64,000 bases of DNA from Nocardioides allogilvus. Its GTDB lineage: Bacteria; Actinomycetota; Actinomycetes; Propionibacteriales; Nocardioidaceae. The notes below the pieces were generated by a model that saw only the letters and a list, made by a program, of their open reading frames with translations, was not told the DNA's origin and searched no databases. A program made the position numbers and the translations under genes. The stretch spans positions 1 to 64,000 of the forward strand of contig NZ_PZYX01000010.1 in the NCBI RefSeq assembly GCF_003047285.1, written 5' to 3'. Below, in pieces: positions 42,373 to 51,926 of the stretch (within the stretch, counting starts at the first letter, position 1; each line of letters opens with the position of its first letter).

Positions 42373-43581
42373 ATGACCGTGTCCACTGAGCCCATGAGTC
42401 GCGACGGCATGCGCGCGGAGGTGGCAGATTCCTGGCACCTGTCTGCCGCGGCGGGGGTGGACGCCGCGAGCGTCCAGGTGCCGATCACGCTCGACGGAGC
42501 CGACCTGCGCGACCACCGTGAGGCGCACCCGCTCGCCCAGGTTTTCCCGCTGCTCGACGACGTGCTCGGCCAGGCCGCGCGCGACTGCGGCGCGATCATG
42601 GCCGTCTCCGACGCGGCTGGCCAGCTGCTCTGGGTGTGCGGTTCGCCCTCGACCCTGCGCGAGGCCGAGAAGATCGCCTTCGTCGAGGGGTCCAACTGGG
42701 ACGAACGGCTCGCCGGCACCAACGCTCCCGGTCTCGCGCTGCGGCTGGGCCAGCCGGTCCAGGTGCGCCGGTCCGAGCACTTCCGGCACTCCGTGCAGCA
42801 GTGGAGCTGTGCGGCCTCCCCGATCCACGACCCGACGTCCAGCACCCTGCTCGGGGTCCTCGACATCACCGGCAACGACGACATCGCGGTGCCGCAGACG
42901 ATGGCGATGGTGCGAGCGGCGGCCCGGATGGCCGAGGCGGAGCTCGCCCGTGACCTGCTCACGCGCGCCGCCCGGCCGCTCGAGTCCAAGGCGGGGCCGC
43001 ACGTCGTGGTCGAGCTGCTCGGACGCCACGAGGCGCTGCTCACGATCGATGCGCGCCACTCGCTGCGGCTCTCCCCGCGCCACAGCGAGATCCTGCTCCT
43101 GCTCGCCTCGGCCCCGCACGGGCTCTCCGGCGACGAGCTCGCCGTCCTGGTCTACGAGGACGACGGCGCGTCCTCCACCCTGCGCGCCGAGCTCAACCGG
43201 CTGCGCAACCTCCTCGGCGACGACCTGCTCGCCTCCCGCCCCTACCGGCTCGGCGCCCGGGTCGCCGGCGACTGGCTGGCGCTCGAGGCGCAGCTGGCGG
43301 CAGGCGACGTACGCCGAGCGCTTCGCGACTATCGCGGCCCGATCCTTCCGCGGTCGACCGCGCCCGGTGTCGTCCGGCTTCGCGACCAGCTCCACCACTC
43401 CCTGCGTGCCGCGGTGCTGGCGAGCAAGGAACCCGACCTGATGTCGACGTGGACGCGCTCACGGTGGGGTGCGGACGACTACGACATGTGGGTGGCGCAG
43501 CGTGACGCCATGGGCGCCGTGTCGCCGATGCGTTCGCTGGTCGACGGGCAGCTCGCGCGCCTCGACCGCGACCTGGCCTGA
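42373..43581 (+). CDS. GAF-domain transcriptional regulator with C-terminal winged helix
   Basis: A 402-residue regulator. The N-terminal half (about 40-190) resembles the GAF sensor of AcoR-type activators (HPLAQVFPLLDDVLGQAARD, NWDERLAGTNAPGLAL, QQWSCAASPIHDP), but no AAA+ sigma-54 domain follows. Instead residues about 220-310 look like a winged-helix DNA-binding domain (SLRLSPRHSEILLLLASAPH, LRAELNRLRNLLGDDLL). It is directly upstream of an aldehyde dehydrogenase and DUF779, as in other actinobacteria, and probably activates them in response to alcohol or aldehyde (inference). Confidence 0.82.
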   Translation: MTVSTEPMSRDGMRAEVADSWHLSAAAGVDAASVQVPITLDGADLRDHREAHPLAQVFPLLDDVLGQAARDCGAIMAVSDAAGQLLWVCGSPSTLREAEKIAFVEGSNWDERLAGTNAPGLALRLGQPVQVRRSEHFRHSVQQWSCAASPIHDPTSSTLLGVLDITGNDDIAVPQTMAMVRAAARMAEAELARDLLTRAARPLESKAGPHVVVELLGRHEALLTIDARHSLRLSPRHSEILLLLASAPHGLSGDELAVLVYEDDGASSTLRAELNRLRNLLGDDLLASRPYRLGARVAGDWLALEAQLAAGDVRRALRDYRGPILPRSTAPGVVRLRDQLHHSLRAAVLASKEPDLMSTWTRSRWGADDYDMWVAQRDAMGAVSPMRSLVDGQLARLDRDLA

Positions 43582-43598
43582 GGGTGAGCCTGAGGTTC

Positions 43599-43631
43599 GC
43601 AACGTTCATGCAACGTGCCCGCTCCTAGCGT
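43599..43631 (+). promoter_or_regulatory. aldehyde dehydrogenase promoter with GCAAC operator
   Basis: GCAAC at 43599-43603 and 43610-43614, 11 bp apart, overlap the -35 zone of a promoter with -10 TAGCGT (43626-43631). The -35 itself (CGTTCA) is poor, consistent with activation by a factor bound at the repeats. Transcription would start about 35 nt before the ATG. Confidence 0.55.
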
Positions 43632-43670
43632 GACGGTCGTCACACACTCCCTCACTCTCTGGAGCAACAC

Positions 43671-45194
<1,524 letters not shown>

Positions 45195-45222
45195 TCGAGG
45201 ACGCGGAGCGGACTCGATCGTT

Positions 45223-45281
45223 GGTGGTTGAGCAGCGAGCGCGGCTGAGGCACGAAGCCGCGACCGAGCGTGTCGAAACCC
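45223..45281. repeat. interspersed palindromic-type repeat (REP-like)
   Basis: The stretch runs from GGTGGTTGAGCAGCGAGC to GAGCGTGTCGAAACCC and has imperfect inverted halves (GCGCGGCT...AGCCGCG). Elements beginning GGTTGAG and ending GTCGAAACC are scattered through Nocardioides-type genomes. Only one copy was seen in this window. It sits between the aldehyde dehydrogenase and DUF779 genes and could form a 3' hairpin. Confidence 0.6.
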
Positions 45282-45296
45282 GGTGAGAGGCGAAAC

Positions 45297-45677
45297 ATGA
45301 GTTCCATCGAGCGCGTAGCGGTCACCGGTGAGGCGGCGGAAATGATCCGCCGCCTCACCGAGGCGCACGGTCCCGTCATGTTCCACCAGTCCGGCGGTTG
45401 CTGCGACGGCTCGTCCCCGATGTGCTACCCCGACGGCGAGTTCCGCACCGGCGACTCCGACATCCATCTGGGCGACCTCGATGTCGGCCTCGAGCGCGAC
45501 GTGCCGATGTGGATGTCGAAGTCGCAGTTCGAGTACTGGAGCCACACCCACCTGACCGTCGACGTGGTCAAGGGGCGCGGGGCCGGCTTCTCCCTCGAGG
45601 CTCCCGAAGGGGTGCGGTTCCTGATCAGGTCGCGGCTGATGTCGGACGAGGAGCACGCTGATCTCGAACGGCCGTGA
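45297..45677 (+). CDS. DUF779 protein, aldehyde dehydrogenase partner
   Basis: A 126-residue cytoplasmic protein of the DUF779 family, with the cysteine-rich core QSGGCCDGSSPMCYPDGEF (about 32-50) that may bind metal, and WSHTHLTVDVVKGRGAGFSL. The family nearly always follows acetaldehyde-type dehydrogenases; function undetermined. ATG at 45297 follows a weak GAGAGG. It is separated from the dehydrogenase by a repeat element but probably cotranscribed. Confidence 0.9.
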   Translation: MSSIERVAVTGEAAEMIRRLTEAHGPVMFHQSGGCCDGSSPMCYPDGEFRTGDSDIHLGDLDVGLERDVPMWMSKSQFEYWSHTHLTVDVVKGRGAGFSLEAPEGVRFLIRSRLMSDEEHADLERP

Positions 45678-45684
45678 CCTGGGG

Positions 45685-46081
45685 CGCGAATGGGCTGACC
45701 TGTAGGCCGGGTTCTGTCCGCACCGGCCGAAACCGGGGCGGGGCGACCATCCATCTACGAGAGCCGTTGCCGACTCCCTCCAGCGATCTACCCGTGCACT
45801 CGGGCGGGCCGCCCTCGAACGCACACTGTCTGATCTTGCTCCGGGTGGGGTTTACCTAGCTGTACCGGTCGCCCGGTGCACTGGTGGGCTCTTACCCCAC
45901 CGTTTCACCCTTACCGCTCGGTGCCGAAGCACCGAGTGGCGGTCTGTTTTCTGTGGCACTGTCCCGCGGGTTGCCCCGGATGGCCGTTAACCATCACCCT
46001 GCCCTGTGGAGCCCGGACCTTCCTCGGCCCACCGCACGTTGCCGTGTGGCGGAACGCGGTCGCCCGGCCAGCCCATTCGCG
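45685..46081 (-). ncRNA. rnpB: RNase P RNA, bacterial class A
   Basis: The minus strand contains the conserved RNase P core: GAGGAAGGTCCGGGCTCCAC near the 5' end, GGTAAGGGTGAAACGGTG, and the 3' ACAGAACCCGGCCTA. Helix P1 closes the molecule with a 13-bp match (CGCGAATGGGCTG with CAGCCCATTCGCG), fixing the ends within a few bases and giving about 397 nt. It is the catalytic RNA maturing tRNA 5' ends. The 5' end lies 11 nt after the preceding gene's stop, so its promoter must lie within that gene's end. Confidence 0.96.
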
Positions 46082-46092
46082 TGGCCAGTGTG

Positions 46093-46374
46093 TCAGATTT
46101 TCACCAGCACCCGCGCGAGCGGGGCGCCGCGCAGTGCTGGGGAGGACGCCGGGTCGCTCCACACGCGCTGCTCCAGGAAGCTCCTGAAGGCCCGGGCGGC
46201 TGCCGCGTCCGCGAAGTCGAGGTCGACCACGACGTAGGCCGGGTCCTCCTCGGGCTGGAGGATCCGCTCCGCCAGCACGCCCGCCTGGCGGCGGTGCTCG
46301 GCGAAGCGGGAGAAGGCGGCTGACCACGTCGCCAGGTCGCTGATCGGGTGCTCGATGTGCAGGGTCGCTGTCAT
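46093..46374 (-). CDS. small ferredoxin-like/ABM-fold protein of unknown function
   Basis: A 93-residue protein whose pattern (MTATLHIEHPISDLATWSAA, then YVVVDLDFADAAAARAFRSF) resembles dimeric alpha/beta-barrel monooxygenase-like proteins that occur as orphans in actinobacteria. No cofactor residues are evident. The ATG has TAGCGT 6 nt upstream, suggesting a leaderless transcript. The rnpB promoter probably overlaps its 3' end. Confidence 0.7.
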   Translation of the reverse strand: MTATLHIEHPISDLATWSAAFSRFAEHRRQAGVLAERILQPEEDPAYVVVDLDFADAAAARAFRSFLEQRVWSDPASSPALRGAPLARVLVKI

Positions 46375-46461
46375 GCCTCGACGCTAGGGACTGCGCTGCC
46401 GCGCCGTCATACCAGGAATCTGGTGATCTCCGGGGGCGCCTGCGAGGGATAGCGTGAGCGC

Positions 46462-47472
46462 GTGGACCGGGCTCTCGAACGTGCTCTGGACACGGTGGAG
46501 CGCGGGACCAGCCTGGGGCGCGAGCGCCGGGTCGCGATCCTCGCTGCGGTACGCCGAGCGGTGCCGTTCGACGCCTATGCGTGGGTCGTCACGGACCCGG
46601 CGACCGGTGTCGGGGCGGACCCCCTGGCGGAGGTCCCGGACCCCTCCCGGCTCCCCGCCCTGATCCGGAGCAAGTACCTCAGCCGCTGCAACCACTGGCG
46701 GACCATGCCCCGCCCGGTGAGCACGTGGACCGGGTGCGACGACGAGCGGAACGATCCGTGGGTGTCGATGCTGGCGTCGTACGGCGTCACGGACGTCGCC
46801 TCGATCGTGCTCGAGGACCGGTACGGCCTCTGGGCGTTCGCCGACCTGTGGCGGACGGGCGGCAGCTTCCGCGAGGAGGAGGTGGGCGCCCTGACCGCGA
46901 GCGCGGCCAGGCTGACCCGCATGGCCAGGGAGCTCTCGGCCCAGGGCTTCGTGCCGGGTGCCGGGCCGGGGCCGGAGGGGCCGGCGGTCCTCATCCTCGA
47001 CCGCTCGCTGGTCGTGCAGCGGACGACGCCCGCGACCGAGGAGTTCCTGGCTCGCCTGCTGCCCGGCGCGGGGCGACCCGTGCCGGCTGCGGCCTACAAC
47101 GTGGCCGCGCAGCTGCTCGCGCGCGCAGCCGGCGACCTCGCACCCGCTCGTGCCCGGGTGCACCTGGGGGAGGGATGCTGGTTGACCCTCGAGGCGGCGT
47201 GGTTCGACACGGGCATCGCCGTCACGATCTCGAGGACCACCCCGGAGGACCGGATCGAGCTCTTCACCAGGAGCCACGGCTTCTCCCAGCAGGAGTCCCG
47301 GGTGCTCGACCAGCTGGCGGTGGGCCACGACACCCGGGAGGTCGCGCACGCGTTGTCCATCGCCGAGTCGACGGTGCAGGAGCACCTGAAGTCGATCTTC
47401 CTCAAGACCGGCGTCCGCAGCCGCGCCGCACTCGTCGCGCGTGCGGTGGGAACGCCCGTCAGGGGTTCGTGA
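46462..47472 (+). CDS. LuxR-family transcriptional regulator
   Basis: A 336-residue regulator with a GAF/PAS-like N-terminal region (about 15-150) and a LuxR HTH at the C-terminus ([40 protein letters not shown]). It has no receiver domain and no obvious autoinducer-binding motif. GTG with TAGCGT 6 nt before it suggests a leaderless message, divergent from the small ABM-like gene. Its 3' end overlaps the converging map gene by 14 bp. Targets unknown. Confidence 0.85.
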   Translation: MDRALERALDTVERGTSLGRERRVAILAAVRRAVPFDAYAWVVTDPATGVGADPLAEVPDPSRLPALIRSKYLSRCNHWRTMPRPVSTWTGCDDERNDPWVSMLASYGVTDVASIVLEDRYGLWAFADLWRTGGSFREEEVGALTASAARLTRMARELSAQGFVPGAGPGPEGPAVLILDRSLVVQRTTPATEEFLARLLPGAGRPVPAAAYNVAAQLLARAAGDLAPARARVHLGEGCWLTLEAAWFDTGIAVTISRTTPEDRIELFTRSHGFSQQESRVLDQLAVGHDTREVAHALSIAESTVQEHLKSIFLKTGVRSRAALVARAVGTPVRGS

Positions 47473-48307
47473 GCACCTCGGCGCCGTCGGCGGTGACGAG
47501 GAGGGTGTGCTCGAACTGCGCGCTCCGCCTCAGGTCACGCGTCACGACGGTCCACTCGTCGTCCCACATCGTCCACTCGTGGGTGCCGAGGTTGAGCATC
47601 GGCTCGATCGTGAACGTCATCCCGACCTGGATCTCCTCCGCGTGGTAGTCGGAGTCGAAGTGCGGGATGACCAGGCCGGAGTGGAAGCTGGTGCCGATGC
47701 CGTGCCCGGTGAAGTCCCGCACCACGCCGTACCCGAAGCGGGCGGCGTAGGCCTCGATGACGCGACCGATGACGTTGACGCGTCGTCCGGGCTTGACGGC
47801 CTTGATCGCGCGGTCGAGGGACTCCTTGGTGCGCTGCACCAGCAACTGCGACTCCTCGTCCACGTCGCCGGCGAGGAAGGTGGCGTTGGTGTCGCCGTGC
47901 ACGCCGTTGAGGAAGGCGGTGATGTCGATGTTCACGATGTCGCCGTCCTGCACGACCGTGCTGTCCGGGATGCCGTGGCAGATGACCTCGTTGATGCTGG
48001 AGCACAGCGACTTGGGGAAGCCGCGGTAGCCGAGGGTCGAGGGATAGGCGCCGTGGTCGCAGAGGAACTCGTGGCCGAGGCGGTCGAGCTCGTCGGTGGT
48101 GATCCCGGGCGCCACTGCCGCGCCCACGAGCTCGCGGGCCTGCGCGGCCAGGCGAGAGGCGATCCGCATCTTCTCGATCGTCTCCGCGTCCTTGACCTCC
48201 GAACCGGTGAACGGGGCCGGGGCAGGCTTGTCGACGTATTCCGGGCGGACGATGCCCGCCGGCACTGCTCGACGCGGGGAGATGACGGCGGGGGCTACTG
48301 GACTCAC
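47459..48307 (-). CDS. map: type I methionine aminopeptidase
   Basis: A 282-residue metallopeptidase removing N-terminal Met from nascent proteins. Metal ligands are recognisable: Asp pair in [18 protein letters not shown], His in [11 protein letters not shown], Glu in TFTIEPML, and the final Glu in QFEHTLLVT. The 30-40 residue N-terminal extension ([17 protein letters not shown]) is typical of actinobacterial MapB-like enzymes. GTG at 48307 has TACACT 7 nt upstream, so the transcript is probably leaderless and shares its promoter core with the divergent small gene. Confidence 0.95.
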   Translation of the reverse strand: MSPVAPAVISPRRAVPAGIVRPEYVDKPAPAPFTGSEVKDAETIEKMRIASRLAAQARELVGAAVAPGITTDELDRLGHEFLCDHGAYPSTLGYRGFPKSLCSSINEVICHGIPDSTVVQDGDIVNIDITAFLNGVHGDTNATFLAGDVDEESQLLVQRTKESLDRAIKAVKPGRRVNVIGRVIEAYAARFGYGVVRDFTGHGIGTSFHSGLVIPHFDSDYHAEEIQVGMTFTIEPMLNLGTHEWTMWDDEWTVVTRDLRRSAQFEHTLLVTADGAEVLTNP

Positions 48308-48314
48308 GTCGGCG

Positions 48315-48324
48315 AGTGTAGTTT
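48315..48324. promoter_or_regulatory. overlapping divergent leaderless promoters
   Basis: TACACT on the minus strand (48315-48320) and TAGTTT on the plus strand (48319-48324) share two base pairs. Each lies exactly 7 nt before its start codon (GTG of map at 48307, ATG at 48332). The two start codons are only 24 bp apart. Confidence 0.6.
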
Positions 48325-48331
48325 CTCCTGC

Positions 48332-48556
48332 ATGAGTGACAGCGAGTACTGGTTCTGCCTCACCCACCGCGCCGTCGAAGGTGAAGACGGATGCCGCAAC
48401 CAGGACCGTCTCGGGCCCTACGCGTCGGCTGAAGAAGCCGGCCGTGCCCTGGACAAGGTCGAGGAGCGCAACGAGGAGTGGGACAACGACCCCGCGTGGA
48501 ACGACGACGGTCCGGGGTCCGGCGACGGCATGACCGACGGGACCCCGGACAACTGA
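48332..48556 (+). CDS. small conserved acidic protein of unknown function
   Basis: A 74-residue protein with the pattern [28 protein letters not shown], seen in short hypothetical proteins of many actinobacteria, often beside map. Two cysteines and a His (FCLTH, GC) could bind metal. The C-terminus is Asp/Gly-rich. No signal peptide. Leaderless start inferred from TAGTTT 7 nt before the ATG. Confidence 0.8.
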   Translation: MSDSEYWFCLTHRAVEGEDGCRNQDRLGPYASAEEAGRALDKVEERNEEWDNDPAWNDDGPGSGDGMTDGTPDN

Positions 48557-48562
48557 CGTCGG

Positions 48563-49339
48563 TTACTTCTTCGACTTCTTCTTGCTGGACTTGACCTTCT
48601 TGGTCTTGGCGCCCGACTTGTCCTTGCCCTTGCCGGTCGCCTTGGCAGCCTGGTCGACGACGGCCTGAGTCGCCGCGGCGGCCTTGCGCGAGTTCTTCTC
48701 CACGGTGGCGCTCACGTCGGTGATCGCCTTGCGGACCTCGTCGGCGATCCGGGTCGCGACGTCGCGCGCGACGCGCTCGGCGGTGTCCTGGGCGATCTTC
48801 TGCACGGCGACCGCGGAGTCGACTGCCTGAGCGCCGACGGCCGTGGCGCGGCCGACGGGCGTACGCCGCTTGGTGCTCGCCGGGGGAGTGGCGGCTGCGA
48901 CCTTGGTGGGCGCGGCGGCGGGGGCTGCCTTCTTGGCCGGTGCCTTCTTCGCGGGCGCCTTGGCCGCGGCGCTGGTCTTCTTGGCGGGCGCCTTGGCCGC
49001 CGGAGCCGACTTCTTGGCCGGGGCGGACTTCTTCGCGGCGGCGGTCGTGGTCTTGGCGGTGCTGGTCTTCTTGGCGGGCGCCTTCACCGCCGGAGCCGAC
49101 TTCTTGGCCGGGGCGGACTTCTTCGCGGCGGCGGTCGTGGTCTTCGCGGTGCTCGCCTTCTTCGCGGGGGCCTTCTTGGCCGGTGCCTTCTTGGCCGTCG
49201 GAGTGGCCGCCGACGTCTTCGCCGGCGCCTTCGCGACCGGGGCCTTCTCCGCTGCCGGAGACGTGGTCGCCGGGCTGCTGGTGGCGGGGGCCGCCGGGGT
49301 CGCCGTCGTGGCGCTGGTGGTGGTCGGGGTCTCACTCAT
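48563..49339 (-). CDS. histone H1-like Lys/Ala/Pro-rich protein
   Basis: A 258-residue protein. Residues 1-150 are nearly all Ala, Lys, Pro, Thr and Ser, with repeated APAKK and PAKKSAP motifs like the C-terminal tail of eukaryotic H1 and of mycobacterial HupB. Residues about 165-225 form an amphipathic helical region (DTAERVARDVATRIADEVRK) and the C-terminus is Lys-rich (KVKSSKKKSKK). It probably binds nucleic acid or the cell surface by charge. A 90-bp tandem repeat underlies the middle part. It is convergent with the 74-residue gene. Confidence 0.82.
   Translation of the reverse strand: MSETPTTTSATTATPAAPATSSPATTSPAAEKAPVAKAPAKTSAATPTAKKAPAKKAPAKKASTAKTTTAAAKKSAPAKKSAPAVKAPAKKTSTAKTTTAAAKKSAPAKKSAPAAKAPAKKTSAAAKAPAKKAPAKKAAPAAAPTKVAAATPPASTKRRTPVGRATAVGAQAVDSAVAVQKIAQDTAERVARDVATRIADEVRKAITDVSATVEKNSRKAAAATQAVVDQAAKATGKGKDKSGAKTKKVKSSKKKSKK
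48971..49160. repeat. 90-bp tandem repeat in the H1-like gene
   Basis: A 90-bp unit (30 codons) is repeated just over twice with few differences; for example GCTGGTCTTC recurs at 48971 and 49061. Each unit encodes an STAKTTTAAAKKSAPAKK-type block. Copy number is likely to vary between strains. Confidence 0.85.
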
Positions 49340-49424
49340 GGGTGCTTCTCCTCAGAACCGTGGATGGCTGAGCCTTGATCCTGCCCGGGTGCCCACACGA
49401 TGTCACTCGTGTACGGTGCGCCGC

Positions 49425-49730
49425 GTGTCACACCAGCAGCCGCTCGAGCCGTCCCCCGGGCGTCGTGACGACGCCTCTCCGTGGGCCTTCGCCGGGATGA
49501 TCGGACTGGCCTCGGCCTTCTTCCTGTTCGCCGCGACGCCCACGGTCGTCAAGGTGCCGTGGTGGGTCGTCGCGCTGCTGATGGTGGTCTGGGCGGTCGC
49601 GCTGGTGCAGGGATGTCGCTGGTTCGTCCGCCGCCCCGTGGCCGTGCTCGTGCTGGCTGTCGTGCTCGGGATCGGCTGGTTCGCCGTCGTGATGGCGGGC
49701 GCGCGCTGGCTCGGCTGGACCTCTGCCTGA
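49425..49730 (+). CDS. small integral membrane protein
   Basis: A 101-residue protein with a polar N-terminus (SHQQPLEPSPGRRDDASPW) and three hydrophobic segments (about residues 23-40, 45-62 and 73-97). GTG at 49425 is chosen because it directly precedes the family-like polar tail; the frame is open upstream only as the antisense of the H1-like gene. It is divergent from that gene and convergent with the sugar dehydrogenase. Function not recognised. Confidence 0.65.
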   Translation: MSHQQPLEPSPGRRDDASPWAFAGMIGLASAFFLFAATPTVVKVPWWVVALLMVVWAVALVQGCRWFVRRPVAVLVLAVVLGIGWFAVVMAGARWLGWTSA

Positions 49731-49734
49731 GGTC

Positions 49735-50895
49735 TCACCGGGGCGACACGCGCAGGATCCGGTCGTTGCTCCCGTTGCTGGTCGTCACCAGCAGGTCGCC
49801 GTCGGGCAACGACGTCACGGACCGCAGTCGCCCGTAGCGCCGCATGACCTCGGGCGTGCTCACGTCGACCTGCCTGAGTCCTGCGTCGAAGCGGATGAGC
49901 AGCAGCCGCTCGCCGGCGAGCGCGGCGACGGCCAGCGCCTCGCCGTACGCCCCCCAACTCGAGCCTGTGGTCCAGGCCGCTCCGGACGTGGCGATCGTGG
50001 GGGTGCCCGAGGTCCAGATGGCCTCGGTCTGCGCGCCGGGCAGGGACTGGTCGGTCATCGGCACGCTCTCGTCGTAGCCCGGACCGGGGTTCCAGCCGAA
50101 GTCGGCGCCGGGGGAGAGCGCGTTGACCTCGTCGTCACGGAAGGAGCCGTGCTCGACGCTCACCACCGCGCCGTCGGAGGGCCGCTGGGCCAGGCCCTGC
50201 ACGTTGCGATGGCCGTAGGTGAACACCAGCCGCTGGCGGCGGTCGGGCGCGTCGGCGTACGGGTTGTCGGCCATCGCCGCACCGGTGCTGCGATGCACCC
50301 GCAGCACCTTGCCTCCGAGCGAGGACAGGTTGCGGGGGTTGGCCGGGTCGGCGGCATCACCGGTGCCGACGAAGAGCGCGCGAGAGCCGGTATCTAGGAG
50401 CAGCCGGCAGCCACCGTGGCGACCGCTCGTCGTCGGCAGCCCGGTCAGCACGTGCCGGACCAGCCGCGCACGCCGTACGTCGCCATCGAGCCGCCACAGG
50501 GAGACCCGGATGTCGTGCCGGCCCCCGGACCGCCAGCCCTGGCACGTCCAGAAGCGGCGGGTCTGCTCGAACCGCGGATCGACCGCCATCGACATGAGGC
50601 CCGTCTCGCCCGACACCCACACGCGTCTGCTCGGGAAGCGGACCGTCCGCCGTCTCCCGTCCCGCACGACGCTGAGGCGGGCCCGGTCACGTTCGGTGAC
50701 CAGCAGGTCGCCGTTGCCGATCGGCTGGACGTCCCACGGGTTCTCGAGCCCGGCGACGACCGTGCGGACCCGTAGCTGCGGGTCAGTGCTGGCGCTGACC
50801 CGCAGGCGGTCCGCGGCAGGAGCGGGGGACAGCGCGGTGAGGGCGCCGAGGCCGAGGAGGCCGGACAGCACGAGAGCGGCGTGGCGTGACGACAT
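49735..50895 (-). CDS. PQQ-dependent-type sugar dehydrogenase, exported
   Basis: A 386-residue six-bladed beta-propeller protein of the GSDH (soluble glucose/sorbosone dehydrogenase) family. It has a signal peptide ending near APAA (residue 28). Typical blades show LENPWDVQPIGNGDLLVTER, GETGLMSMAVDPRF, YGHRNVQGLAQRP and ADFGWNPGPGYDES. It would oxidise sugars outside the membrane; PQQ use is assumed from the family. ATG has TAGCGT 6 nt upstream (leaderless). No PQQ biosynthesis genes are nearby. Confidence 0.88.
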   Translation of the reverse strand: MSSRHAALVLSGLLGLGALTALSPAPAADRLRVSASTDPQLRVRTVVAGLENPWDVQPIGNGDLLVTERDRARLSVVRDGRRRTVRFPSRRVWVSGETGLMSMAVDPRFEQTRRFWTCQGWRSGGRHDIRVSLWRLDGDVRRARLVRHVLTGLPTTSGRHGGCRLLLDTGSRALFVGTGDAADPANPRNLSSLGGKVLRVHRSTGAAMADNPYADAPDRRQRLVFTYGHRNVQGLAQRPSDGAVVSVEHGSFRDDEVNALSPGADFGWNPGPGYDESVPMTDQSLPGAQTEAIWTSGTPTIATSGAAWTTGSSWGAYGEALAVAALAGERLLLIRFDAGLRQVDVSTPEVMRRYGRLRSVTSLPDGDLLVTTSNGSNDRILRVSPR

Positions 50896-50935
50896 TGCGA
50901 CACGCTACGCCGCCCCGAGGTGCGCGTCTCGAGAC

Positions 50936-51802
50936 CTAGAAGGTGTGCTCCGGGCCGGGGAAGGCGCCCGAGCGCACGTCGTCGGCATAGGCCTTGGCAC
51001 CCTCGAGGAGCACGGTGTGCACGTCGGCGTACTGCTTGACGAACTTGGCCATGCGACCGGTGCGCAGTCCGAAGGCGTCCTGCCAGACGAGCACCTGGCC
51101 GTCGCAGCCGTTGCCGGCACCGATCCCGATGGTGGGGATGGTGAGCTCCTTGGAGATGCGCTCGGCGACGTCACCGGGGACCATCTCCATCACGACGGCG
51201 AACGCGCCCGCGTCCTGCACGGCGTGCGCGTCGGCGATGATCCGGTCGCTGCTCTCGCCGCGGCCCTGGACGCGGTAGCCGCCGAGGGTGTGCTCGGACT
51301 GGGGGGTGAAGCCGATGTGGGCCATGACCGGGATGCCGCCCTGGACGCACTTGGTGATGACGGGCGCCATCTCGGCGCCGCCCTCGAGCTTGACGCAGTG
51401 GGCGCCGGCTTCCTTCATGAAGCGCACGGCGGTGAGGTAACCCTGCTCGGGCGAGGCCTGGTAGCTGCCGAAGGGCAGGTCGCCGACGACCATCGCGCGG
51501 GTGACGCTGCGGGCCACGGCGCGGGTCAGGGGGAGCAGCTCGTCGACCGTCACCGGCAGGGAGGTCTCGTTGCCGTAGACGTTGTTGGACGCGGAGTCGC
51601 CGACCAGGAGGAGCTCGATGCCGGCCTCGTCGAAGGTCTGCGCGGTGTACATGTCGTAGGCCGTGAGCATGGTGATCTTCTCGCCACGCTCCTTCATCTC
51701 CCGGAGGTGATGGGTGCGGATCTTCTTGATCGGCGCGGGCGCAGCGGCCTGCGCGTCTGCGGGCTTGCTGCCGGCGCCGTACGGCGCGGTCTCTTCGGTC
51801 AT
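50936..51802 (-). CDS. panB: 3-methyl-2-oxobutanoate hydroxymethyltransferase
   Basis: A 288-residue TIM-barrel enzyme making ketopantoate from 2-oxoisovalerate and methylenetetrahydrofolate, first step of pantothenate synthesis. Signature segments: ITMLTAYDMYTAQTFDEAGI, LLVGDSASNNVYG, GFTPQSEH and GIGAGNGCDGQVLVWQDAFG. The first 25 residues (EETAPYGAGSKPADAQ) are a variable extension. ATG is preceded by a good GGAGGAG ribosome site. It stands alone; panC and panD are elsewhere. Confidence 0.96.
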   Translation of the reverse strand: MTEETAPYGAGSKPADAQAAAPAPIKKIRTHHLREMKERGEKITMLTAYDMYTAQTFDEAGIELLLVGDSASNNVYGNETSLPVTVDELLPLTRAVARSVTRAMVVGDLPFGSYQASPEQGYLTAVRFMKEAGAHCVKLEGGAEMAPVITKCVQGGIPVMAHIGFTPQSEHTLGGYRVQGRGESSDRIIADAHAVQDAGAFAVVMEMVPGDVAERISKELTIPTIGIGAGNGCDGQVLVWQDAFGLRTGRMAKFVKQYADVHTVLLEGAKAYADDVRSGAFPGPEHTF

Positions 51803-51926
51803 GGGTGATCTCTCCTCCGGACATCTCGCGGCTCCCGGTCGGAGTCCACGGACGTGGTCAGGCTAGACCCCGGGATGGTCTGCGCGCTGTGGCCGTGGTC
51901 ACGGTCGCGCGCTGACGTGGATGGTC

